Below are positions 23,549 to 32,835 of a stretch of 64,000 nt of DNA, piece by piece (position 1 is the first letter of the stretch; each line of letters begins with the position of its first letter). Under the pieces are notes generated by a model that was given only the letters and a program-made list of their open reading frames with translations, was not told where the DNA came from and did not search any database. The stretch covers positions 103,776 through 167,775 of the forward strand of contig WHVA01000233.1 in the NCBI GenBank assembly GCA_015179125.1. Direction: 5' to 3'. The stretch is from Gautieria morchelliformis (Eukaryota > Basidiomycota > Agaricomycetes > Gomphales > Gomphaceae). Position numbers and translations under genes: made by a program.

Positions 23549-24230
23549 CTACAAAGACAGCTCATCTATGAATTCTGGGTCTTCTATGAATGCAGGTCTC
23601 ACCAAACCGTTGCTTCTGTCTATGATTCCCCACCTATTACCGGTCCCAACCTGTATCCGGCCGATGACACAGCTGATTGCTGAAAGTTCGATGACATGTG
23701 TCGAGGGCCGCATTTCGGTGTATGTCACGGGGCCGAGTGTCGCATCCTGGCCATCCGTAAGACAGTTCTGTACCACCGCAAGTAGTCTCCGTGTTGGAGT
23801 CGGCCCAAATATTTTGTTCGCTGGGAGTGTGAGCGCCATAAAAACACCGAGTCACAAATTCAGGCTTTCGGCTTGCTTTGTGAACGTGAATATCCACAAG
23901 AAGGTCATACTAACAGTAGTTAGATTGTATGAATTAATAAACTGGCTCACTTACGCGGACAAATGATGTATCGCGGCCTGCCCGGTTTGAGCCTGTCATG
24001 CACGTCCACATGCAATCTCCCCCTTCAGCAATTCGAACCTTCCCCAGTTTTCAACAATATCAGGAACCAGGGGCTGCAGAATATGGGCTGGGATGGAAAA
24101 GTGGGTCCCAAGATGAGCAGCCTTGAGGCGAGGCCGTGCGTCTGATCTCGTTTTCCCACGCTGACAGCGGACGAGGAATACGGCGCTACAGGGAAAAAGG
24201 CCATGGCGGGCCATTACAAACCAATGGACC
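23549..24230 (-). pseudogene. C-terminal part of a TE-associated hypothetical protein
   Basis: Minus-strand pieces read HFSIPAHILQPLVPDIVENWGRF and RAGRDTSFVR, then a GTAAGT donor and a TTAG acceptor, YDLLVDIHVHKASRKPEF, and a final frame to 23549 (MALTLPANKIFGPTPTRRLL ... SAISCVIGRIQVGTGNRWGIIDRSNGLVRPAF). This pattern (a storage of VGRV...WGIIDRS...LAR near the C-terminus) is familiar from proteins that accompany DNA transposons in basidiomycetes, but I cannot name the function. The N-terminal part is missing, and a frame change is needed between the KPEF and VFMALTL pieces. 23160-23548 holds low-information, CCACC-rich sequence. Confidence 0.4.
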
Positions 24231-24307
24231 TCAGGGGACCGGCGTGGACATAGTCCATAGTGGGCGCATGAGTTATATATAAATCTCACTCCTGCTAAAA
24301 TAGATTA

Positions 24308-24691
24308 CACTAGGTGCAAGTCACTGTTTGTTTACCATAACCTATGGCAACAAATAGTGAAAAAAGAGGAAATCTTGTAATAATTTGAAACTATGGCAAA
24401 TGGTGAAGAATGCTTTCTTTTTGTTTACAATTTAAAACATCAAGAAAATCTGAATAAACACAGATGAACATTTATAAGAAATAAATCGTGACAAAATAAA
24501 TCCTATTCACTGCATAAGATGCAAGAAATTATTACTTGCCTTTATGCAGGTTTTCTTGATGTTTTAAATTGTAGACAAAAAGAAAGTATTCTTCACCATT
24601 TGCCATAGTTTCAAATTATTACAAGATTTCCTCTTTTTTCACTATTTGTTGCCATAGGTTATGGTAAACAAAGAGTGACTTGCACCTAGTG
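24308..24691. mobile_element. CACTA-type MITE (384 bp) with 3-bp target duplication
   Basis: Starts CACTAGGTGCAAG and ends CTTGCACCTAGTG. The two halves are inverted repeats of about 145 bp joined by an AT-rich spacer. Flanks are TTA on both sides (24305-24307 and 24692-24694), the 3-bp duplication and CACTA ends expected for the CACTA/EnSpm superfamily. It has no coding capacity and would depend on a transposase from elsewhere. Confidence 0.9.
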
Positions 24692-24747
24692 TTACTGGAT
24701 TACTGTACCATTACGACCATAGGTTCAGTCACGCATCACAAGACCCC

Positions 24748-24909
24748 TGTAGAAGGTTACGGAAGGTGACAGAATGTGACATGTGATGGAAGGTGACGGA
24801 ATGTGACATGTGACGGAATGTGACGGAAGGTTATGGAAACTGACGGAAGGTAACGGAAACTCATGGAAGGAAATAGAAACTTGTGGAAGGAAATGCGTGA
24901 ACCCTGACA
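24748..24909 (-). repeat. 3' LTR of Gypsy element
   Basis: 162 bp, 27 bp longer than the partner at 29930-30064 because of an extra GTGACGGAATGTGACATG-like repeat unit. It is built from GGAAGGTNACGGAA repeats. Confidence 0.7.
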
Positions 24910-24962
24910 TCACCCCCCTCTCAATGCTTGTCGTCCCGACAAGCACAGCTGCCACCTAGCCC

Positions 24963-25517
24963 TCAACATCCACCGAGACATCGTTTCCAAGTATGCCACA
25001 GGCGGGACCACCATCTCTCCTGGCCCTTCCCTTCCTGGTAATGCAGGTCAATGATGAGCTCAGGGGGATTGGGGTCCATGGGCAAGTGCGGCCCTCGGAA
25101 CCTTGCTCGACGTATTCGCTCTCCTGCCATGTTACGGAAACGCCGCCCCACCCAGCCTTCGAAAGTGTAGGGGGTTCCACAAGGGGGGGTTCCATCGTTG
25201 AGGAAGACAGGGTCGCCGACGTAGTACGTGTTCTCTCGTCTGTGTCGGGGTCTGAGGAATGTGAGTGCAGGGCGAGTGGGCGCCTGACTCTCCGCTGGTG
25301 TGAGGTCCTCACAGCTGACGGACCACTTTGAAGACCATGTGACGTCGAGATCACGGCAGTCAAGCATCCTTTGTAGCTTTGCTTCACTGGCTGCTCTGGA
25401 TGACGAGAAGCCGGAGAAGTGCAGGAGGGTGGGATCGACACGTGACATGTTTGGCAGGTCAGAGAGGTTTTGGGTGAAGCTGGGGAGGGCAACAAGCTCA
25501 ATGGCGGGCGAGGACAT
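24963..25517 (-). CDS. extra ORF between pol and 3' LTR of the Gypsy element
   Basis: 184 codons, starting MSSPAIELVALPSFTQNL and ending RCLGGC. It has no retroviral-type domain that I recognise, no signal peptide and no membrane segment. Middle: ENTYYVGDPVFLNDGTPPCG, FEGWVGRRFRNMAGERIRRARF. The phrase YYVGDPVFLNDG...Y.F.GWVGRRF suggests a small beta-rich fold. Its position, where retroviruses carry env and some plant or fungal Gypsy elements carry accessory genes, is notable. An alternative overlapping frame (24956-25501) is likely a shadow. Confidence 0.55.
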   Translation of the reverse strand: MSSPAIELVALPSFTQNLSDLPNMSRVDPTLLHFSGFSSSRAASEAKLQRMLDCRDLDVTWSSKWSVSCEDLTPAESQAPTRPALTFLRPRHRRENTYYVGDPVFLNDGTPPCGTPYTFEGWVGRRFRNMAGERIRRARFRGPHLPMDPNPPELIIDLHYQEGKGQERWWSRLWHTWKRCLGGC

Positions 25518-25623
25518 GGTTGATGGATGTGGTGGGGTCGATGCAGTGGAAGTGAGCGGTCACAGGTGGAGAGGGGATATATAGCTTATCGGAATGAATT
25601 GGTTAGGCGGAGGCCGATATCGC

Positions 25624-25905
25624 TTATCTTTGGGGTTCTGGACCCTTGACATCATAAGTAGAAGCCCTGCCTGCTGTCCAGTCGAAGAGAGTTTGCCCGG
25701 AAGGTTCTGTGAAGTTCTGAAATATCTGGAAGGGGAGGGACATATATATGGCTGCTGAGATACGCTGAGGTGCCTCTGGGTTCTGCCGGTGAAATTCTTT
25801 AACGAGTCGCTTTGCCCCAGAGACATCTTTCGCTGGTAGCCAGAGATCGTCGGCAGCTCCATAGCCCTTCCAGCGCACGAGATACTCCAACCTTCCACGG
25901 AACAT
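25624..25905 (-). CDS. chromodomain segment of Gypsy integrase (frameshifted off pol)
   Basis: RGRLEYLVRWKGYGAADDLWLPAKDV is a chromodomain with the aromatic residues used for methyl-lysine binding. In related elements it is the C-terminal extension of integrase and targets insertion to heterochromatin. In frame with it, upstream sequence reads VIRDGAEEYEVERILDSRMF, so the pol frame was continuous before a 1-base slip in the C-run at about 25955-25962. Confidence 0.8.
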   Translation of the reverse strand: MFRGRLEYLVRWKGYGAADDLWLPAKDVSGAKRLVKEFHRQNPEAPQRISAAIYMSLPFQIFQNFTEPSGQTLFDWTAGRASTYDVKGPEPQR

Positions 25906-25913
25906 CCTGCTGT

Positions 25914-28514
25914 CTAGAATCCTTTCAACTTCATATTCTTCGGCTCCATCCCGTATGACAGGGGGGGTGGTGGAGGGGAATGACGTTCAAGGATTGGGTC
26001 ATCTTCATATGGCCGAAGCAGGACGACAGAGAACACTGGATGTGTGCGACCAAAGGATGTAGGAAGATTTAGACCATAGGCATTTCGTGAGACCACCTTA
26101 TTAACAGTGTAGGGGCCTAGCCACTTGTGGTCTAGCTTCTTCATTGGGCGAGTGGTTGTGATGTTTTGTGCATTGAGCCAGACCTTGTCACCAAGCTTAT
26201 AAACTGGGGCTGCTTTATGGTGCACGTCATAGAAGCGTGCCATGTCCTCTGCTGCCTTGGACAGGGCCGAACGAGCTTCTCTTGTGGCAGCTTCCATCCG
26301 TGTTGTGAACTCATCCAGGGCCTCGAGTCGAGTTTCCCGGACTGGTTCCAGTCCCAGCCTTGGATGTTGGCCACTGTCCAACATGAAGGGTGTAGTCTGG
26401 GTTGAGGCATGGATTCGGTTGTTATAGGCAAACTCGGCCAAGGATATCCATTCAAACCAATCATTCTGATGCTGGTTGACGAATAGTCGAAGGTATTGCT
26501 CAATCTCCTGATTAACCCTTTCAGTCTGTCCATCAGTTTGGGGGTGATAAGCAGTAGAGGCAGCGACTTTGACACCAAGAAGTTTGTTCAGTTCACGCAT
26601 GAACTGGGAGATGAACTGTGTGCCTCGATCACTGATGATTTCTTCAGGGAGCCCATGAAGTTTCCAAACATGATCACGGAAGAGTCGGGCAACTCCCACC
26701 GAAGTTACATCTGAAGTGGTGGGAATGACATGTGCACGCTTTGAGAGGCGATCGATGACAACAAGGAGAGCATCATAGCCATGACTGGTAGGCAGTTCTA
26801 CGATCAAGTCAACAGACATAACCTGCCATCTACGGTCTGGGATATCCACAAATCTATGGTAGAAGTTGATGAAACCAAGGAATGATTTGACTTCAGTGAC
26901 GTTACGTGGTATTGGCCAGTCCTGCACCCCTGCAACCTTGACTGGGTCCATGGCAACCTGTCCTTGAGAGAGGATGAGGCCGAGATACTCCACCTCTAGT
27001 TGCTCAAATAGGCATTTTTCAGGTTTGAGGTACAGGTTGTTGGCCCGGAGGATTTCAAGGACACGTCGTACAATCCTACGATGTTCTTCAAGCGACTCTG
27101 TGAAGATGAGAATGTCGTCCATGAACACCACCACAACCCCTTCATCGATGAGACTCTTGAAGATGTCATTCATCATCGTCTGGAAGGTTTCTGGGCTGTT
27201 CGTGAGTCCAAAGAACATGACTAGAGGTTCATACAGGCCCCTATTTGTCCGAAAGGCTGCCTTCCACTCATCTCCCTCTTTTATGCGTACATTATTATAT
27301 CCCCAGCGAATGTCAAGCTTTGTGAAGTATTTAGCCCTTCCAGCAGCAATCTTATTCATGATGTCTGGAACAAGGGGCAAAGGATAGGCATTCTTGATTG
27401 TTATATCATTGAGCTTCCGGTAGTCTTGCACAAATCTAAGACTGCCGTCCTTTTTCTTCACAAAGAAGACTGGAGATGCCATAGGTGACTTGGAAGGACG
27501 GATACGATGGCTCTTCAGGTTCTCCTCAAGGAAGTTATCCAGTTCCCTTTGCTCAACCAGTGACATTGGGTAAACCTTTGTGCTGAAGGGTTGTGCACCT
27601 GGAGTGAGCTCAATTGCATGGTCCCAGGGCTTTCGAGGAGGCAGTTGGTCAAATGACTCCTTAGAAAACACATCCTTGAACTCCTGGTATGGTTTGGGGA
27701 CAAGGTCCTCGAAGGATCTGACTGGTGCAGACTTGCTGGCCCGTTCAGCAAGCTGTTGGGAGACAGTCCAGCCTGCGCCAATCATTTCAGGACTCTCATT
27801 CACAAAGATGACAAAGGTCCTGTCTCCTTCCTCAAGTAGGGAGTGGGTGTGCTGTATGGGAACCTCCTCTTGATCTACACTCTCTTCTGGAACAGTTTCG
27901 ACTGTGGGCCCTCTGACAACAGGTCTGCCCCCACATGACTTGGGACAGCGTGTCATCTTCACATCTCCTGTACGCCAGTCAACTTCTGGGTTGTGTTCAA
28001 CAAGCCATGTGTGACCAAGAATGATGGCAAGTCGTCCAAGGCTCGTGACGGAGAATGTGGCATGTTCCGTATGATCCCCAAAGATGCAAATGAGGTCAAC
28101 TTCTTCCTTGATTGAGCCAGCCTCATTTGGGGTACCATCAATATTGTAGACGGGGATGGCACGGGGTAGGGGATGGGTCCGAAGTCTGTGTTCCCTTACA
28201 AACTCCACATCGATGAACATCCCCGTAGCACCACTGTCAAGGAGGGAGTCAATTGCAAGTGGATGCCCTGTGTCAACGGAGTGGACCTTGAGAGGTACTT
28301 TGGTGCATCGGCGGAGGTCAGCAGTACGGACATATAGAGGGACTGGAAGGTTTGCATTAGCAACTGGAGCGATGGGTTGGGTTTTTGGCATGGCTGGTTT
28401 GGTTTCAGTTCGATCAGGGATAGGAGAAGGATGCATCATATCGCCTGTGATCCCTATTGTACATGTTTCGAGAACTGAAAACCGATTCGTCGAGCGGGGC
28501 ATGTCTTTCACCAC
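25914..28514 (-). CDS. Gypsy pol: protease, reverse transcriptase, integrase core; RNase H missing
   Basis: 866-codon frame. Aspartic protease LLDSGATGMFID (about residue 90). Reverse transcriptase with VKKKDGSLRFVQDYRKLN, KLDIRWGYNNVRI, LTNSPETFQ and the active-site FMDDIL. The thumb runs to KSFLGFINFYHRFV. At that point the frame jumps directly to DIPDRRWQVMSVDLIVELP, the start of the integrase DDE core, so RNase H and the HHCC zinc finger (normally about 350 residues) are deleted in frame. The core continues DRLSKRAHVIPTT, IISDRGTQF, AYHPQTDGQTERVNQ, then HPVFSVVLLRPY. It cannot be autonomous. The frame differs from gag, so expression would need frameshifting or reinitiation. Confidence 0.9.
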   Translation of the reverse strand: MVKDMPRSTNRFSVLETCTIGITGDMMHPSPIPDRTETKPAMPKTQPIAPVANANLPVPLYVRTADLRRCTKVPLKVHSVDTGHPLAIDSLLDSGATGMFIDVEFVREHRLRTHPLPRAIPVYNIDGTPNEAGSIKEEVDLICIFGDHTEHATFSVTSLGRLAIILGHTWLVEHNPEVDWRTGDVKMTRCPKSCGGRPVVRGPTVETVPEESVDQEEVPIQHTHSLLEEGDRTFVIFVNESPEMIGAGWTVSQQLAERASKSAPVRSFEDLVPKPYQEFKDVFSKESFDQLPPRKPWDHAIELTPGAQPFSTKVYPMSLVEQRELDNFLEENLKSHRIRPSKSPMASPVFFVKKKDGSLRFVQDYRKLNDITIKNAYPLPLVPDIMNKIAAGRAKYFTKLDIRWGYNNVRIKEGDEWKAAFRTNRGLYEPLVMFFGLTNSPETFQTMMNDIFKSLIDEGVVVVFMDDILIFTESLEEHRRIVRRVLEILRANNLYLKPEKCLFEQLEVEYLGLILSQGQVAMDPVKVAGVQDWPIPRNVTEVKSFLGFINFYHRFVDIPDRRWQVMSVDLIVELPTSHGYDALLVVIDRLSKRAHVIPTTSDVTSVGVARLFRDHVWKLHGLPEEIISDRGTQFISQFMRELNKLLGVKVAASTAYHPQTDGQTERVNQEIEQYLRLFVNQHQNDWFEWISLAEFAYNNRIHASTQTTPFMLDSGQHPRLGLEPVRETRLEALDEFTTRMEAATREARSALSKAAEDMARFYDVHHKAAPVYKLGDKVWLNAQNITTTRPMKKLDHKWLGPYTVNKVVSRNAYGLNLPTSFGRTHPVFSVVLLRPYEDDPILERHSPPPPPLSYGMEPKNMKLKGF

Positions 28515-28522
28515 TGACTGGT

Positions 28523-29767
28523 CTAAAAACCCTTTCCTTCATCTTGGACAGGGGCTTCCACCTTCTGTTTGCATTCCTCCATCGCCGCTGCCACAGATTT
28601 AGAGACAATTGCTGCAATGTCCGCCTCCGTGAGGTTTGTGCGGATTCGTGGCTTGTGAGGTTCAGGACAGTCTGGTGAAATGTGACCAGGTCTCTTACAG
28701 TTGTAGCAGGTCCGTGTTTCGGTGCGGTGGCGGGATGAGTCAATGTCCATAGGTGTTGCATTACTGGGTGGTGCTGTGACAACAGGAGCCGTAGCAGGAG
28801 TGTGGAGTGGACGGGCAGGAGGAGGGCGATTAGGGATATGAGGTGTCTGTGCCTTCCTGACCTCTAACAGACGGTGATGATTGCGGTCAATCTGACAGGC
28901 TGCTTCCTTCCAGGCTTTGAGGTTGGATGGAAGAAAGGACTGGGCGTGGATCTTATCAAGGATACCTGCTGGAAGGCCACGAGCATAGGCATCCTCGAGT
29001 GCCTCATCATTAAAGCCTGTCCTGCCTGCCAGGATCTCAAATTGAGCCGTGTATTCATCTGCCGACATTCCTGACGCCATCCTAAGGTCATGCAGTTTAG
29101 TGCGAGCCGTTCTGGCACGATCTGGGTCACCAAAGGCCTCCTCCACACGTTTAATGAACCCCTCCAGAGTGGATATAGAGGAGGTGCCATCAATGACAGC
29201 CTGTGTCTCGTTGTGTGCCCATATCTCCGCAGAGCCTCCTGTCATGAAGGAAAGAGCATATAGGAGCTTTGTGCGCTCATCTGGGAAGGATGCCGGCTGG
29301 ACAGCGATGGACAATCTGATAGACCTGATAAACCCTTCAGTCTCTGCATGGTCTCCATTGAACTTCTCTGGTTCCGCTGCTTTGATAGAGCGAGTAGATG
29401 GAGGGACACTGTGAGGTACTGAGGGCGCAAGGGCTTGAGCAGCAGCAACAGCAGCGTTGGCGGCAGCATTGGCTAAGTGGTTGTGAACGTTAACAATCTG
29501 ACTGTGCAGTTCCTGATTCTGCAGTTGAAGTTGCTGCAGCTGCTGTGCTTGGCTGGAAAGGAGGCCTCGAAGAAATGGCCCATGGTCACCCAGGGAGTCC
29601 CAGTATGCGTCTGGGAGTTGGTCTGCCATAGGCTGAGATGAAGGCTGGTTAAGAAAAGTGTGTGGGGTCGTCCTATGAGCTTGATCTTCTGTGAGGGCAA
29701 CACTAATGACGAAGCCACAACCAAAGATACTCAAGGAGATAAGAGCCGATACTAGGACAATGACCAA
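28523..29767 (-). CDS. Gypsy gag with CCHC zinc knuckle
   Basis: 414 codons. Central retrotransposon gag domain (PEKFNGDHAETEGFIRSIR, FMTGGSAEIWAHNET, RARTARTKLHDLRM, SADEYTAQFEIL), then a Pro-rich linker and a single zinc knuckle, CYNCKRPGHISPDC. The N-terminus has a hydrophobic stretch (VIVLVSALISLSIFGCGFVI) probably upstream of the true start; the Met of MADQLPDAYWDSLG is a likelier beginning. It packages element RNA. Confidence 0.85.
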   Translation of the reverse strand: MVIVLVSALISLSIFGCGFVISVALTEDQAHRTTPHTFLNQPSSQPMADQLPDAYWDSLGDHGPFLRGLLSSQAQQLQQLQLQNQELHSQIVNVHNHLANAAANAAVAAAQALAPSVPHSVPPSTRSIKAAEPEKFNGDHAETEGFIRSIRLSIAVQPASFPDERTKLLYALSFMTGGSAEIWAHNETQAVIDGTSSISTLEGFIKRVEEAFGDPDRARTARTKLHDLRMASGMSADEYTAQFEILAGRTGFNDEALEDAYARGLPAGILDKIHAQSFLPSNLKAWKEAACQIDRNHHRLLEVRKAQTPHIPNRPPPARPLHTPATAPVVTAPPSNATPMDIDSSRHRTETRTCYNCKRPGHISPDCPEPHKPRIRTNLTEADIAAIVSKSVAAAMEECKQKVEAPVQDEGKGF

Positions 29768-29929
29768 CTGTGTAGTGGGTATCCTCAGTTTATAACTCTA
29801 CCAACGATAGATACATGGGGACTTGCCTGTGTAGTGGGTATCCTCAGAGATCAAGCTGAGGAAACGCCACCACACGGGCTACAGTATTATAGCGCTGGCA
29901 AGGCTTACATAATAGGGGAGACGGAAACT

Positions 29930-30064
29930 TGTAGAAGGTTACGGAAGGTGACAGAATGTGACATGTGACGGAATGTGACGGAAGGTTATGGAAACTGACG
30001 GAAGGTAACGGAAACTCATGGAAGGAAATAGAAACTTGTGGAAGGAAATGCGTGAACCCTGACA
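29930..30064 (-). repeat. 5' LTR of Gypsy element
   Basis: 135 bp, TGTAGAAGG...CCCTGACA, matching 24748-24909 except for loss of one internal repeat unit. Between it and gag (29768-29929) lies a twice-repeated TGTAGTGGGTATCCTCAG motif. Confidence 0.7.
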
Positions 30065-31904
30065 GAAAGAGGGGTCAGAAAGGGGGAGCTTGCAAAGCAC
30101 ATCTAGCATCTCAGGTGAGGTCAAGCTTTCGTAAGAGAGGTTGAAACCGCTAGCGCGACACATCTCCCAGGACTATTCCAGAGGGACTGAGAACTTTGCC
30201 ATGCGCGTGAGTTGTGAATGTTCACATCTTTTTAACAATTTTCACATCGTTGAGTTTTTGAAATGCAGTAAATGTCCATCCAATGCTTCGATCCCGAAGG
30301 ACCGGGAGGCGAGTGTCCAGCCTTAATTGATTTGAAGGAGTTCCATCTTCGAGTAGACCCACCGTTTCTGCCACAACATCAACATGTGCCGACCGTTTTA
30401 TTGAATGTTTAAGCAAGCGTTGGATGCCAACGTCCCAAGGCTGAATTAAGCCTGTACAATTAGCTGGTATATACAGAATGGTAATAGTGGGGTGGTTTTT
30501 TCTCATCCATTGGCGGAACTCCTCCAAACGATGGACAGACCAAATGTCGATTTGCCACACAGAATGTTGTGAGGCGGGTAACCCTAGTGTCTCCTTGGTT
30601 TTCTCAAAGTAGGGAGCAAGGATGTTATGCATGAAGCTATGCATTGTTTCGTGAGTTGACCAGTATGTATGAGAATTTGACGGCTCCCAAAGGAAGCCTG
30701 CCAGGTTAGCTGCGACATAATCCTTGGATTTGGAGGGTGGGAGAGAAAGAGATGTTTTGCCATGCCATATACTTTGAAATGGAAGAAGCAATCCTGAAAT
30801 TGTTACAGACACCATTAGAGTGAATGCTTGCCTCTCCTTGGACCCAACAATTCCAACTTGTTTGGAACCAGCCTTGGTCCATGTCATCTGTGTGCTGTGC
30901 TGTAAGAGTATCTGTGTCTGATCACTATTAATGTTGAGGGCAGCGGGAATATTGTGGTCTCTGATGACCATGCTATATCGGACAGCATGTTTGTAGCATA
31001 TCTCCTCAGCATTAGAGGGCACCTTCTGCACTGCACGTGTGGATTTGCGTGGTGACCATCCCATGGCTTTCTTCAAGAATTTGCGCCCAAAGGAGTCGGT
31101 GCATCGAAACAAACTGCCATCTTCTGCCACTTTGTCAAAGATTGCTGGCACTTGGTGCAATAAATGGCCAACCATCAATGCACGGATGGTGATGAGGGAT
31201 AATGCAACTCCAGTTTCTCTTAGGTCTGTCAACTGCTGGACAATCTGCGCCATGACATCAGGGTATCGGCTCTGTACAATGAATCAATATAATGTCATCA
31301 AGAATGTTAGACCTACTAACCAAGACCCCTGCATGTGTATTCTCTCCACCTGGATGGTTACCTTTTTCAACCATTGCTAAGACATCAGATGTCCATTTAA
31401 AAGTCTTTTAGGTGCACGCATCCCAATTGATCCATCTCCCAATTAGCTGTTGGGTTAGCTTACCAAATAACCGGTAATTCATGCGGCGGTGTAGCCATCG
31501 CATGATCTCCACCTACCTCCAAGGATATCCCACTTTCCGTGCAACCTGTTCAATCTGATCCCACAACAATGGTGTGTGCCAATTAACCCTCACTGCACCT
31601 TTGGCTTCCTTTGCTTTGTGGCCTTGAGGTTTGTTTCTTTTCCGCATGGTGTCTCGGTGAGGGCGTGACTCCTTTGGCATATCAAGGCTTCTGACTCACC
31701 TTCTAGCAATGCAGTGAATCCATTACACCATGAAAAGTGAGTACATATGTTAAATTTAAATATACTGGGGACTTACTAGTTCAGCAACCTTGCATTTCTT
31801 CGACCCTCCAGGAGTTCACAACCCTTCTGCAATCTCTTCATCAGTTTCTCTTTCTTGCTGTTTTCTCTTTCTCAACATGGTCAACTCCCTTTGGTGATCA
31901 GTAT

Positions 31905-32439
31905 TAGGGATGCACACTGTGCCGTACATCCACGGCTGTACAGTGCCGTATTACAGCCACGGCACCCGTACCGTCAAGGCTCGGTGTGCTGTGCCAACAG
32001 TACGGTATATGGCACGGTTTGACACCGTATATACCGTACAAATATGGCCGTGTACGGTATGTATACAGCATGCATCGGTAAACACCGAAAACGTGTTAGC
32101 CAAGCCAAAAACACAGCACCTGACGGGCGCTACTGCTGGCATGTACACATCGGGCATGCCTAATTAGTCTGCATAGGCTGACATAAAGCGCAGCTACCTG
32201 TGTAGGCTGCATAGGCGAGCATACTAATATAATGCAACGTCATAGTCTACGCGGATCGGTCACTAACCGATCTTCCAATAGCCCCACCGTATAATATTGC
32301 TGTCAACTGTAATACGGCCGGCACGGTACCGTCAGAGGGGAGAGGTCTTGATCATATGGACGGCATACGGTCTGCCGTATCCGTCAACCCGCCGTACATT
32401 ATACGGCCGTGGCCGTAATACGGACGGTGTGCATCCCTA
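31905..32439. mobile_element. hAT-type MITE with 8-bp target duplication
   Basis: 535 bp, ends TAGGGATGCACAC...GTGTGCATCCCTA, flanked by ATCAGTAT on both sides (31897-31904, 32440-32447). The 8-bp duplication and TAGGG ends are hAT features. The interior is rich in nested TACCGTACGG-type palindromes and has no transposase. Confidence 0.92.
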
Positions 32440-32452
32440 ATCAGTATGCTGT

Positions 32453-32789
32453 CACTGCAGGCATAGAAAGGTTTTCTGGTCTGAAAACTGTTCAAAAAAC
32501 TGTAAAGATATTCCAAAAATTATCAGTGTTTTTTATGTAAAAAAAAACTTAACAAAACTTTGTGTTTTTGTTAGAATTGGTTGAGCAAGAAAATTGTAAA
32601 AAATTTCAAAGTTTTTTGCAGTGTTTTTTATGTGTTTCTTTGAGTTTTCACAAAGAAACATATAAAAACACATAAAAAACCCTGCAAAACACTTTAAATT
32701 TTTTTATATAAAAAACACTGAAAAAATTTGGAATATCTTTGCAGTTTGAACAGTTTTTCAGACCAGAAAATTTTTCTATGCCTCCAGGG
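32453..32789. mobile_element. AT-rich fold-back MITE with 3-bp target duplication
   Basis: 337 bp. The left end, CACTGCAGGCATAGAAA, pairs with the right end (CCCTGGAGGCATAGAAA on the other strand), and homology of the arms continues for about 85 bp; a second inverted pair lies inside. Flanks are TGT (32450-32452, 32790-32792). Removing it restores the transposase frame (EGLDQQHTDHQREL), which supports the borders. Confidence 0.88.
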
Positions 32790-32835
32790 TGTTGGTCTAG
32801 GCCTTCTTGTTTCAGCTTTTGAGCTTGGTACTCAT

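Larger units (their letters stand above)
24748..30064 (-). mobile_element. Ty3/Gypsy-type LTR retrotransposon, internally deleted
   Basis: Two related terminal repeats (24748-24909 and 29930-30064, both TGTAGAAGG...CCCTGACA) enclose gag, pol, a chromodomain frame and an extra ORF, all on the minus strand. No 5-bp target duplication is evident (ACCCC against GAAAG), so LTR borders or flanks may have changed. There are no nonsense codons in gag or pol, unlike the older elements nearby, so the copy is comparatively young, although pol lacks RNase H and is frameshifted before the chromodomain. Confidence 0.85.

Noticed and set aside
24928..24946. Hairpin GCTTGTCG/CGACAAGC beside the 3' LTR as a terminator
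   Set aside because: It has no T-run, and such intrinsic terminators do not operate in Pol II transcription; it may simply be part of the element's 3' leader.
24956..25501. 181-codon minus-strand frame overlapping the Gypsy accessory ORF
   Set aside because: It is shifted by one frame relative to 24963-25517 and has a less protein-like composition; treated as a shadow.
24748..30064. Target-site duplication for the fresh Gypsy element
   Set aside because: The bases next to the proposed LTRs (ACCCC and GAAAG) do not match, so no duplication is claimed.
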